DNA of 64,000 nt, from the NCBI GenBank assembly GCA_024345305.1, contig BRON01000005.1, positions 806,001 through 870,000 on the forward strand. The letters are read 5' to 3'. Under the pieces are notes generated by a model. That model ran no database searches, was not told the origin of the DNA, and was given only the letters and a program-made list of their open reading frames with translations. The position numbers were made by a program, and so were the translations under genes. Source of the DNA: Mrakia gelida. Taxonomy: Eukaryota; Basidiomycota; Tremellomycetes; Cystofilobasidiales; Mrakiaceae. Positions 47,983 through 59,500 of this stretch are shown here, one piece after another (within the stretch, counting starts at the first letter, position 1; each line of letters begins with the position of its first letter).

Positions 47983-50149
47983 CTACCCCTTATCGAACTC
48001 CTCTCCCTTCTCTAGATCAGCCTCGTCGTCGCGTCGCGTCCCGCTGAACGGAAGCGATTGGACGATCAGGCTTCCGCGAGTTTCATCCACCTTTGTGGCT
48101 TTGAAGGGATCATACGAACGCGAGGAGCTGGGGATGGAGCTGCTTAGATCCAGGTCGAAGGCTGATGAGGACGAGGACTGGATTGGACGGGCGACGCGCT
48201 CTTCGGCGGACGAAGAAGGGCGAGGATTTGGGTGAGGTTGGGAGTGGGAGTGTGAGTGGGTGAACGGAAGTGTGGAGGCCGGTGTTTGGCTAGGGAGGAG
48301 ATGCCAGGCTCTGAGGACGTCGGCTGCGGCAAATGAGAGAAGAGAAGAGGAGAGAGTCAGCTCGAGCTTTGATGCATCGTCTAGGACGCTATTTTGTTCA
48401 CGTACCCTGTGAGGCGAAGATGAAAAATACGAGGGGGCCAATGGCTGTGATTGAGAAGTCTCCGAGGACCGATGTGAAGTCGTCGATGGTTGCGATACAG
48501 ACACTGAGGAAGAAAGAAGAAGCGAACGAGGGAATGAGTCAGGTCCTCGAAGTGCCCTTCCAGCTCGCCGGGAGAGAGAAGACTGACCACAGAGCTGCTA
48601 CTACACAGATCTGAAATAGTCCTAGTCTGAAGACGAGAGGGATACTGACTCCTCCCAAAGTTGAGCTCGAGGATGGCGACGACATCCGACTTCTGCGCGA
48701 AGACGCGTCGAGTTCCGTCGAGCGTGCATGTTGGGCGGGAGTCTGCTCAGCTTCGGCGAGCATGGCTTTGATGTCTCGATGATATCGAAACAGGATGACT
48801 GCGATGGTAACTGAAAGGGGGCGGAAAGAGGGAGAGAAACCGTCAGCTCGAAGCGCTCGTCCTTTCCGACTCGCGGGCGCAGAGAGGTGGCGAAGAGTAG
48901 CTAATATCAAGAGATGAGAGTGCGAACTTTGAACTATAATGTTGATGACCTCGATGACGGCTGTGATGTGGATTCTAGAAGGTCAGCACACTGATTTTGT
49001 CGCGTTGAGTTGAACGAGACAACGAGGAACAAACCGTTCACATAAGCAGACGCGGAGGTCAGAGCTTCGTTGTCGATAGCGTAGTAGAAGACGGCCTTGT
49101 ATATCTCTTCGGGGTCCTCGCTCCCTTTCTGCGACGATAATGAGGCAAGAAGAAGAAAAAGGTCAGAACTTCGGCCGCGTCGACGACGACGTCGCGACGC
49201 AGAGATCATCGCTCTTCGTCCTTAGTCCCCGAGTGACTCCAACCCCTAGAGCGCTGCTCCACCGATAGTATCCGGTTCTGGTACTCACCACAATCGTAGC
49301 GACAAAGAAGCTTAACCAGCACAACCATGGCGAAACCAAAAACCAGACGACGAGAGATTTCGATTCGGAAAGTCGAATGAGCCTTCCTTTCGCTGCGACG
49401 ATCTTCAGCAAGATCTGTGACCAGAGAACCATGAAATATCAGCTTCTTGAGTTCTACGCGTTCCCTCGAGGACTCTGGGGGATCGATGGAGCCTGAACGC
49501 TTCGCGTGTCTCATCCAGCCCGTCGGGAGGGGGAGGGCGGGAGTTAATCGAACATACGTGCAAGACGACGTTGAGAGCTGCTGTTGACATGGACTGTAGT
49601 AGAAGAGAGCAAAACCGGAGTGATTTAAGTAGGTGAGGTAGAAGGGAGAGGGAGAACCAGCGGGGAAAGCGAGAGGTCGAGCGAGGGAGGCAGGACGGGA
49701 GGGACGAACGGTAGTTCCTCCAACGATGAAACCAGCGTTGATCAAGCAGAGCACGTAAGGAGTCTCATTCACTCCCTGGGAGCTTGAGAACAGGGTCCCT
49801 GAGACGAAGCTACGAGAGAGAAGGGGAAGAAGAGACGGAGGGACCGCGTCGTCGGACGATCAGCTCGAGCTCACGCATTCGAACATTCCGTCGCCCTTTA
49901 TCCTACTTTCTCCCACGAGAGCTCAGCGAGTACTCACACTAGCGAGCTAGCCCATGCAGCGACCATGAAGACGGCGAGCAAGTTCCAGATCGTCTTGTCC
50001 CTCTTCACTCGTCCCGAAACGAACGTCCACAGGAGAACGCTCAACGAAGCGAACCCAAAGAACTGCAAGAAAAAGTAGGCGGCAACAGTGCCCCTCGGCT
50101 GTGGGTAGTGGCGTTGAGAAGGAGGAAGAGGGGTGGTGGTGTTGGCCAT
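47983..50149 (-). CDS. Seven-helix membrane protein, copy A
   Basis: Predicted multi-pass membrane protein of 420 aa, receptor-like in layout. Nine exons: 49938-50149, 49710-49809, 49558-49593, 49289-49414, 49035-49128, 48928-48960, 48588-48810, 48406-48503, 47983-48323. Hydrophobic segments include YFFLQFFGFASLSVLLW, LLAVFMVAAWASSLVF, YVLCLINAGFIVGG, WFLVSPWLCWLSFFVAT, IEVINIIVQITIAVILF, VFRLGLFQICVVAA and FSITAIGPLVFFIFASQ. Basic loops (SGRVKRDK, AAKGRLIRL) and a Ser/Asp-rich C-terminal tail of about 120 residues suggest the N-terminus faces out. There is no signal peptide. A close relative with the same exon phases lies in inverted orientation at 53609-55968. I do not recognise the family; a fungal orphan GPCR is possible but unproven. 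Confidence 0.82.
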
Positions 50150-50609
50150 TCAGAATGGGGTGGGTGTCTTCGTGGGAGTCGAGCGTCGGGGATGGATCGG
50201 AGCGAGCCCTCGAGCTCACTCACAATTAGAGACGAGATGCGGAATCGGAAGATAGAGAAGCACATTAGGTTCCAAAACCGCGGCCCCTACATACATAGGC
50301 GAGCTCGTCTCGTCTACTCTAACGGGTGCAAAATCTCGTCGCGATCACCCAAACTCGGAGGTTCGAAACGAAACGCGTCTCGTGTTTCGAGTCTGCCTCC
50401 TTCCCCAACGGCACTTCGTCCTCAGTCTCGGATATACTCAGGCATCCTCGAGACCGACTCGCCCGAGTCCTGCCTACGTAGAGGGAGGAAGGAATCAGCA
50501 TATCGGCTTCGTGACAACAAAACGAACAAAGACATAGAGATTAAGCTAGATCGACTCTCGACTCCCGCTCCTCCCTCCTGGCCAATTCGCCCTCGTCCTC
50601 CCTCCCACC
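50150..50609. other. Spacer between seven-helix gene A and CET1
   Basis: About 460 bases, no gene seen. Promoter of the seven-helix gene A and 3' UTR of the capping gene. ACGCGTC occurs near 50373. Confidence 0.4.
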
Positions 50610-52554
50610 TCAACTACTGTTCTTGATGAACATCCTCACACTTGCCAGCATGACTCCCAACAACAGATCGTAGGTGTTGTCCTCCTCCTGCTCGAGCGCT
50701 TGAGCTTCCTCGAGGAGTTGAGGGACGTTGAGGACTTCAACTTCGAGCTCGTGTCGTTTTTGACCGGCCTGCAGGAGAAAATGAGACCATGTGGATGAGA
50801 AAGGAGAGATGGGGTGAGAGGTGTGGGTACACAAGGAGGTAGAGGCGCCAGTCAGCGAGATGCAAGACGCGTCGAGAGGGAGCGGCGACGAGGAGAAAGA
50901 GAAAGGGACGCACCTCAGTCGTGACCTGCGTCAGATCGACCTGAACGATCTGATGAGCGTACGACATTCGATCCTTTTGACGAGCTCCCGTTCCTGGCGT
51001 AGTCGGTGTTTGGGGAACTGGAGGAGGAAAGGAAATTGGAGAGTCGACGCGTCAGTTTCGTCGCGCACACTCGATCTCGTCGCTTGACAGATGGAATCGA
51101 TCAGTCGCCCTCCCCCTGAGGCTTCCCGAACCTCTCTCTGACAGACCAAGAGAAGAAGACTTCTCGGCGAGCTCCAGCACAACCGAAAAAACGAACAAAG
51201 AACAAGCAACTCACCAGGTCGTTCAACACTGCAACTCAACCTCCAATCCAATCCCCTCCCAGGACAGTACACGTTCAAATCTCCCAGCCTAATCTTCTCC
51301 ACCACATCCACGATCTCTCCAGTCTTCTTGTTCCTCCTCACTCGTACCTTCTTGTCCCTGTTTCCTCCTCCTCCGTCCGAGGGGATCGCGTGGAAAGTAT
51401 CGGTTTCGTAGAGATGCGAGTACAGGATTGGGGAGGGAGTTCGTTGGGAGAGACCGAATTGGGAGTTGAGCAGAGCATTGAAGTGTTTGTGTTGGGTCTG
51501 AGGGAAAACGCGAAGAGGGAGGGAGGGACGTGGTGAGCTCGCGAGCTCGAGCGTTGAGGAGGAGGGAGACGCGGAGGAGAAACTGAGCGAGAGAGGGGAA
51601 GGAACTCACGAGAGTCATGTCACTGTCGAAGACATATGAGAGACCGTTGGGATCGGCTCGACGATCTACAGATGGCGCTAGGACTGATTGAGAACGAGGA
51701 AAGGAGCGAGAGAAGGGAGGAGAGGTGAGCTCGACGATCAGCGAGCGAGAACCTCAGTCGAGAGAAGCAGACAGGACATGGCGACTCACTGCACTCAGTC
51801 AGAACCGGCAGGTATATGCGTTGATGAGTCGTTGAGTCTCGAAGGGTCCCGACTTTAGCTTCAATCTAGAACGAGAGGAAGGCGAGGAGGGAAGGTCAAG
51901 GTCAGGTCAGCTCGAGCGAAGGGAAGGAGCGGAACGCGAGGAGTGCGAGAGCTCAAGAAGAGATTACGAAGCCGTGCAGCTGGTGTAGAAGAAGGCCATC
52001 TCTCTGCTCGCCGGTGCTCGAGACCCATCAGCTCAGGATGAAAGGATGCGAGGACGTTGAGCTCGAGAGGGAAGGAGCGTCGGGCTGACCTCTTCCTCCT
52101 CCCTCAGCTCTTCGCCTCGTTCTATCCCCCCCACCTGCCTTCATGCCATGCGACGGGATGAAGGCTAGCTCCCCGCACCTTCCAGCACGACCTTCCACTT
52201 CCCTGAGCCGAACTGAGTCACGAGGAACGGACGAAGAATGAATCTGAAGCTCGCTCGACTCACCTCGACGTTGTCCCTTCCCTTTGACATGCTCCAAATC
52301 CAGTCTCCCACTCTCCTCGTAAAGTCATCGAAAGGTTCCACACCAAAGAACGAAGGTTGAAGGGGTCCTGAAGGTGGTGGTGGAGGCTGATGTTGCTGCT
52401 GGTAGTGTTGTTGGTGCTGAGGAGGAGGGGGAGGGGGAGGGTTGGATTGTTGAGGATCGATCTGGTGTCCGTTCGTTCGCTCCTCTTCTTCCTCTTGGAA
52501 GTCAGAAGATGAGGAGTTACGAGGTCGTTTACGAGAAGAGTCAGAAGAGGACAT
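50610..52554 (-). CDS. CET1: mRNA-capping enzyme RNA 5'-triphosphatase, Cet1 type
   Basis: Metal-dependent triphosphate-tunnel RNA triphosphatase performing the first step of mRNA capping in the nucleus. Six exons (52264-52554, 51790-51865, 51610-51683, 51215-51497, 50914-51017, 50610-50768) give 328 aa. The N-terminal 70 residues are acidic, Gln- and Pro-rich. Tunnel strands with metal-binding glutamates: NVEIEAKVGTL (about 95-105), spanning a 398-nt intron; LDWRLSCSVE (about 230-239); and RHELEVEVLNVPQLL (about 280-294). Other family segments are QHKHFNALLN, KVRVRRNKKTGEIVDVVEKI and RMSYAHQIVQVDLTQVT. Length is near the catalytic core of yeast Cet1 without its long N-terminus. I started at MSSSDSS; a longer in-frame upstream peptide has no ATG. 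Fungal Cet1 is structurally unlike the metazoan enzyme. Assignment is strong. Confidence 0.9.
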
Positions 52555-53608
52555 TGAAGAGGAGAAGAGGTTGGGAGCGGCTGAGTGTTGGCGGGAACGA
52601 GAGGCGAGGAGGGAAGGAGGTTCAAACGAGCGGAGGAGAGAGAGCTCACATCGTTCTTGCCCTGCCTTCAACCGTCACCACGTCTGAGAAGATCTTCGCC
52701 AACGTCTTCTCAGCGCTCGTAGAAGCCTCAGGCCAACGACCTATCACTCTCAAGCAGTTTTAACCTCGACTTCCAGCTCCAGATCGAGCTCAACGCCCCC
52801 GAGCTCCTCGACAGCCACCCTTCCCTTCGCTCGTCTCTTCTCCTTCCTTCCCCTCGCTCCCTCGGTGACAATCTACGAACAAGCGCTTCATTCGCCGCCA
52901 CCTACACCGAACCATCGAGCATCGGCGTCGCGCGCGTCAAGACATCTCTCGCTGGGTCAGATCCGCCTCCTCCCTTCGGTCCCTCGTCCTCTTCTCTCGC
53001 GTCTCGCTTCCTCGGACGAAACCTTCCCTATTCTTCTGATCTTCATGCAGATCTCACTACTGCATAAACAACAAGAAACAGACAGGAGAGTCACCGTCGA
53101 CTGACGGCAGAAAATAGGACCCCACAAGAGGAGGGAGGAGCAGAGGAAAGGTCCCAACGTGGAAGTTGGGGCTTGGGCTCACTCCGTCAAGCGCTTCTCT
53201 TCTTCTTTCTGATCTGGTCAGTGCAGTGACTACCTTCTCTTCTCCCAAAGTATCTACATTCGACTGACCCTAGTCTTTCACTTGCTTTCCTACGCGTCTC
53301 CCAGCTCTCCAAACGGTCAACAGGCGCCCGCTCGCCAAAACACCCTTCGCGAGCTCGCTCCCTCCTCCCCTTCCCTCCTCTCCCTCCGCCCTCTCCCCAG
53401 CTCTAAGTACCCCCGACTACCCGAGATCGATCTCCTATTCCCCCCTCTCCACCAAATGAACCGCGATCTGAGAGCGATTTCGCGTGTCTTCCTTCCTTCC
53501 TTCTCTCAACAACCACGCCGGCCCATTCGATTCCGTCCTCCCGCGTCGTCGCATGTAAAAGAACCTTCCCTCCTTTCCTCTCTCGTCCCCAGCACCAACT
53601 CACTCAAG
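52555..53608. promoter_or_regulatory. Divergent intergenic region, CET1 and seven-helix gene B
   Basis: About 1.05 kb between two divergent starts. Near the CET1 side, a plus-strand frame from about 52662 to the TAA at 52761-52763 reads TSEKIFANVFSALVEASGQ and has coding-like composition, but no start or domain was found. The part next to 53609 is CT-rich. ACGCGTC occurs near 53291. Confidence 0.4.
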
Positions 53609-55968
53609 ATGGTCAACGCTACTACTCTCGTCTCCTCTCTACCACCCTCTCAACGAATCTACGCCCAGCCTGGCGGAACGATAGCGGCGTACTTCGTCTT
53701 GCAGTTCTTCGGTTTCGCCTCCCTCTCCGTGCTGCTCTTTACGTTCGTCTCTGGGAGGGTCAAGAGGGACAAGACGATCTGGAGCTTGCTGGCGGTGTTT
53801 ATGTTCGCTGCTGGGCGAGCTCGTTGGTGTGAGTGCTCGATTGCGATCAAAGGGAGGGAAGGAAGGTCTGGGATGAAAGGGGAGCGAGCGAAACTTGAAC
53901 TGATCGTCGTCGTTTTCGTTCGCTTTTTCCTTCTTCCTTTTCCCCAGGTTCATCTCTGGCACCCTCTTCCCAAGTAGTACAGGTGCCAACCGAACCCCAT
54001 ATGGCCTCTGCCTCGCCGACGCTTCCTTCATAGTCGGAGGGACGACAGTTCGTTCACCTCCTCTTCCCTCGCGCTCTCGCACTCTCCGGCCTTTCCTGCT
54101 CTCCTCGCCCCCACCTTTTGCTGACTCTCCTCTCTCATCTTGCCCATCTTACAGTCCATGTCGATGGCTGCTCTCAATCTCAACATCGTCCTCAACGTAC
54201 GTCTCTCCCCTCGTTTATGCTCCCGTTCTCCTCTTGTCGAGGGCTGAAGAAGAGCGAGAGAGGAGACCACGCGAGAACAGGAAACAGGTCGCAGCCGGTC
54301 TCTTTGCCTCCTGTTCTTCCTCGTCGACGACTATACCCGAGCGAGAGCTTTTTGGAGAGAGAAAGAACTGACGCGTGATTTCTTCTTTGGTCGGCTGCCA
54401 ACCAGATTCTCCTCAAGATCGTCGCAGCGAAAGGGAGGCTCAACAAACTCGCCGAGTCGAAAGCCCCGGCGATTTGGTTCCTCGTTTCGCCTTGGTTGTG
54501 CTGGTTGAGCTTCTTTGTTGCTTCGGTTGTGGTGAGTTTTTCGTGCTCCCTTCGTTTGGTCTTTGAGGGGTTCCAGTTGGGTGAAGGGAAGGCGGGAGAG
54601 GGGAGGAGCACGCGACGGAAGTCGAGTCGCGATCGTTTTCGACGCGTTTTCTGACTCCTTGCTCTCGTGTTCGTCATTCGAGGTAGGAAACGGAGACCCC
54701 GAGAAGGTATACAAAGCCGCTTTTTATTGTTCGATCGACAACGACGTTCTGATAAACGCTTCGACCATCTTGAACGGTTAGACTTCTTCCCTTGCTTCGA
54801 GCCGTCTCCACCTCCAACCTCTTTGATTGATCTCCTTCTTCCCCTCACCTCATCGCCTCTCTTCAGCCATCGTCGAGGTCCTCAACATCATCGTCCAAAG
54901 TTCGTCGTCCCCGCTCGTGTACTCTCGCCGACGCGTCGAACTCACACCGGTTTCTTTCATCTCCTCCTCCCTTCTCCTTGTCTTTCTTCGCCTCCTTCAG
55001 TCGCCATCGGAGTCATTCTCTTCCAACACCATCGGAGTCTCAAAGCTCTCCTCGTCAAGTCGACACCCGCAGGAGAATCAATCATCACCGCGTCTCAACT
55101 TCAATCTACCACACCGTCTCGCTCGTCCAGTACGACTCTGGGAGGAGTCAGTCTCGCTCTTGTCTTCCGACTGGGGCTATTCCAGGCCTGCGTGGTGGCT
55201 GCTCTTTGGTGAGTCTCTCTTCCTTCTGCTCGTCGTTTCCGTCTCGTGATGGTTCGAGAGGCTGACCTCCTGTTGTTTTGCGTCTCTTTCTTCTTCGTTC
55301 AGCGTCTCAATCGGGACCATCGACGACTTCACCTCTCTCCTTGGAGACTTCTCGATCACAGCAATTGGCCCTCTCGTCTTCTTCATCTTCGCGTCGCAGG
55401 GTAAGTGGATCGAGACGCGTCTTCCTCCTCTCGTTGTCAAGACGATTAGAGCTGACTCTGTTCTTTCGCTTCTCCTCTTCCGACAGCCGACGTTCTCAGA
55501 GCCTGGCACATCCTCCCCGCCCAATCTCCCGCTTCCACCCTCCCTTTCAACGTCTCCCAATCCCAATCCAACCCCAATCCTCGTCGTCTCTCCTCCTCCG
55601 ACGACCACGCCCCTCCCCAACCCCACTCCTCCTCCTCCTCAGCCTACGACTTCCATCTCAGCAACACCACCCCTCAACCCATCTCCTCATCCTCTCGGGC
55701 ACCCAAACTCGCCATGAAGTTCGATCCAGCGAACAATCATGAAGCCTTCGCCCTCGACACGCTTCGATTCAACCAGACGAAACGACGGGACGACGACGGG
55801 GAGGAGACGGAGGACTCTGAGGGAGGGAAGTTGAGTGTGACGAGGACGGCGACGAGAAGTAGTGTAGGGGAGAGTAGCTTCGATGATACGGAAGCAGGCG
55901 GACGAGGAGCTGACGAGTCGGGCGTTGGGTGGGGGAGTCAGGTCGCGTTGAGGAAGAACAAGGGTTAG
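53609..55968 (+). pseudogene. Seven-helix membrane protein, copy B, with apparent 1-nt frameshift
   Basis: Inverted paralogue of the gene at 47983-50149, with nine exons in the same phases: 53609-53828, 53948-54047, 54155-54196, 54406-54531, 54683-54776, 54867-54899, 55001-55208, 55303-55400, 55487-55968. Matching segments: YFVLQFFGFASLSVLLFTFV, SGRVKRDKTIWSLLAVFMFA, WFLVSPWLCWLSFFVASVV and GDFSITAIGPLVFFIFASQ. Exon 1 is one base short: copy A reads VAAWASSLV, here the sequence around 53808-53818 reads FAAGRARW, so phase at the 53828 donor is 1 instead of 2. Following the homologous acceptor leads to an early stop in exon 2. Using a later acceptor (TACAG before 53981) would restore frame and drop about 13 residues. 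All other exons are intact, so a sequencing error or compensating splicing is possible. About 467 aa if repaired. Confidence 0.75.
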
Positions 55969-56594
55969 GACGGTTCGGAGGAGGTGATGGTAGCTTATAC
56001 TAGTAGATGACGTAATTGATGAGCACATACACACTCGCTCGGTCTACGCAAAAAAAAACGAGAGGAACGGCGACCAGCAGTCTCGTTCAGTCGCGTCGAA
56101 GACCGACCTTCCTTTCGTTCCCTTTTCGAGTGCGCAAAAAGCTCATCGAACAAAAACTACGTGATGCTACAAGGACACATAGGAGGTGTTACAGGTCGTA
56201 CGTAAGGATTAGCGAAGCTATGAGTATGCAAGGTAACACGGGGGAGCGAACGACAGAGAGAAACCAAGAAAAGCAAGAGAAAAAACGAAGCAGCGACGTG
56301 AAGGGAACGAAAGCGTGAGAAACGAGGGGAGCAGAACGTCTGTGGAGATGGGATACGTTGCGATGATGAAGTGATGAGAACGTAAAAAGGGGAGAGAGAG
56401 TAGTACAGAGATAAGCAAGAAGATTGTGCTGAGGAGGGAAGCGGGAGAGCCGAGGGAGAAATGAAAGAAACGAGACGACGAAAAGCCCAAGAGTTCATAG
56501 CAAGAGTAGAGAGAGAGAGAGAACCTGTCGGACGCAAGCGCAACTGAGTCAGTGTGGGGAAAGGAGACGACGAAAGAAGAAGGAGAACTCACAA
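55969..56594. other. Convergent 3' spacer
   Basis: Lies between copy B of the seven-helix gene (+) and the C-terminal zinc cluster gene (-). No gene is seen. A-rich runs near 56050 and 56270-56290 may belong to the 3' UTRs. Confidence 0.4.
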
Positions 56595-59500
56595 TCAACC
56601 AGTCCAGCCCATCACGCCCAACTCCCCGATTCCTCCCTCCTCCTCTTCACCCTCGTCCTCCTCTCCTTCACCGTCCTCGTCCTCCGCCGAACTGCTTCCG
56701 TGCGAGGAGCTAGCGATGGGTGCGGGTTCCGGAGCAGGTTCCTTCTTCACCACCTTCGACATCTTCAGCCCGTGTCCCGATCCAACGCCCTTCATTCGCG
56801 TTGGCTTCGACGCGGTCGAGTTCGGATCTCGATACGGCTCGTCCCCGTCTCCACCGAGTTGGATCTTCTTCCTTCCAGGTCCTCGACGTCGGATCTCGGT
56901 GTCGTAGGTGCAGGGAGTTCCTCGAAGGACGCAGTTGGCGCATTGGACTCGGTTTCCGTCGCATCTTGAGAAGAGAGGAGAAGAGAGGGGAGGTCAGTCG
57001 GTCGTCGCGTCGAGTGCACGGCTCAACAGACGAGCGCGAGACAATGCGAGGAAAGAGGTAGATACTCACTTGAGCTTTCGACCGCGACAGAAGTGGCAAG
57101 CCAGCAACAGCTTCTTCTTCTTGTCTTCTCCCTTCCCACTCGTCGACGAAGCCGACCCTTCCCTCTCCTCCCGCTCTCCAGACTCCTCCTCCGGCGACAC
57201 TTCCTTCTTCGCCTTCTTGGCTCTGGGCTTCCCTCTCCTCTGAGGCACGCCTCCCAACGGAGCGATCGACTCCCACTCGTCGGAGTTGAAGGAGGGAACG
57301 GGAGGAGGACCGACGGCCAACTTCGACGATGGCACGGGAGGCGGGAGCATCGACGACGAAGAAGCTCCCGAAGACGACGAGGAGGAGGAGTGATTCGTGG
57401 GAGTCAGGAGAGGAAGGCTTGTGAAGGAGGGTGATGGTAGAGACGACATGGCGAGGAGGGGTTGTAGAGGAGAGGGAGGGGAAAGGCTGGCTGAAGTGGA
57501 TGGCGTCGTCGTGGCGATGAAGTTGGTGGGAGCGGGAGGTGGACGAGGAAGGATGGGAACCAGAGGTCTTCCAGAAAGTACCGTTGGGAGGAGGAGGGAC
57601 TCTTGAAGCTGAGTTTTGGCGGTCGAGGGAGGGGCGGCGGAACCGATGGAGGGAGGAGCGGGGACGGGAGGACGAGGCGATCGATGAGGCTTCGAGAGGG
57701 TAGGTGTGGGAGGGAGATGGAGTAGAGGGAGTGGATTGGTGTAGGGCGGAGCCATCGACGTCGAGAGGGAGGAGTTGAGCGAGGAAGACGACGACGCCTC
57801 GGCGCTTCCCCAAGACTGGCTTCGGTTCGAATGTCTGCTCGTCGACGCGTCCTCGTACGGCTTCTGAGCCCACCCGCTCGATTCGGGACCTCCAGCGGCT
57901 GCTCCAGTCGGTTGGTATCCTCCCATTCCCGTCGAAGAGCTGGCGAAGTAGCTTGAGAAGCTGCTGGAGGTCGAGCGAGAAGACCCCGAAGGCTGAGGGA
58001 CGGGGAACGACTGATGTTGTGACGACGAGGAGGGAAAGGAGGGTGACTGCGAGTAGTTGACAGGGTCGACGGAGTATAAGGCTGACGAAGAGGAGATGGG
58101 GTATTTGCAGGAGATGGGATATTGTGAATACTCGGCAGGACTCACTGTCGCGAGGTGTGCGTTTAGGGAGGGAGAGGGAGAGGAAGTCGAGGCGAGGGTG
58201 GAGGTTTGGAAGTTGGGAGTGAGGGAGGTCGAAGATTGAGTCGCATTGTTTGAAGGAGTCGGGTTCGACGCCGCGTACTTGGCTGCCATGAGCTGCTGGT
58301 ATCTCGAGAGCTCTCCAAGTCCCGAGCTGCCGCTCGCGCTCGATCTCGGATCCTGACGAGCGTGCGCCGACGCGACGTAGGAGTAGCGATCTTGAGCCGA
58401 CGATCTTCCTGACGACGATTGCTGGTTCCCTCCGGACGCTGACTGACTCGAGGCCGATTCTCCTGTGGTGGGACCGAAGACGGATTGAACGAACGAGGCG
58501 TCGACCTCGGGGAGAGGGTCGTTCGACGTCAAGTTGATCCTCGTCCACCAAGCCGCGTCTTCCGTGGATGCTGAAGGGTAACGACCGACGGTAGGAGTAG
58601 GGAGAGCAGCGTAGCCGGTCCCGGGTTGGAAGGAGGAGGTGTGGTATGAGTTGAGAGTCGCCTGGTAGTCCGTCGGCGTCGGCGTTGAGATGGGGAGGTA
58701 GGAAGACGGGAGGAGCGACGACGAAGAAGAGGAGGAGGGAAACCAGTTGCTGGCGGGGAATTGGGATAGTGAGGATGCGGAGGAGGATGAGGTCGACGTG
58801 TTGGGGAATGGTGGAGTGTCGGAAGGGATGACCGAGGAGGAGAAGGAAGAGGAGGGAGAGGGTTGATGAGATGGTCGAGGATGTCCCCAAAGTCCTTCCT
58901 GCTGCTGCTCCTCCTGAGTCTCTCCGGATGGGTGCTTCCTCTTGTCTCCGCGTCGGGACGAGCTCTGACTACTCGACGACGCTGGGGATGCGGTGACTCC
59001 TCGCGATCGAAACTCCTCCTGCTTCGACGTATCGACGATCTGAGACGACTCTCCTCGCGTCGACCTCTCGCCAGCCAGATCGGACTGCACCTCCCCAGCG
59101 ACTCCCGAGAGACCTCCGAACCATGAGGAGTTCGATCCGAGTCCGAAGTTGGTCGGCTCCTTATTGTAGCCGATGAAGGACGAGTTGCAGACGTTCGGTC
59201 CCTGCTGGAAGTCGAGGAGTTGTTGTTCTCCCATCTGATCGATTCGAGGTCCTCCTGGTGGTGTTGGGTTGCTCCAGATACCGAGCTGAGTCTGAGGCGC
59301 CGAGGTAGGAGCTTTGGGAGGGGGAGGAACGTTCCAAAGGGAGTTCGAGGAAGATCCTGAAGAGGACGAGGACGACGCCGACGCGAGGGAGGTGTTTCGC
59401 ATCTTCGCCTGGACGAGTTGAGCGTAGCGGGAGAGGGGAGCCTCCGGACTTGGTTGAGTTGAAGAGGAGGGTAGTTGACTGCTGGGTAGAGGAGGGAGGT

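Noticed and set aside
52165..52671. Upstream extension of CET1 (KAGQER… spliced to SAPNLFSSS)
   Set aside because: A plausible intron keeps frame, but the first codon is TTG and no ATG is present, so the start at 52554 was kept.
56710..58890. 726-codon minus-strand frame within the C-terminal zinc cluster gene
   Set aside because: Same strand but a different frame from the real gene. It does not encode the Zn2Cys6 motif and breaks the intron phases.
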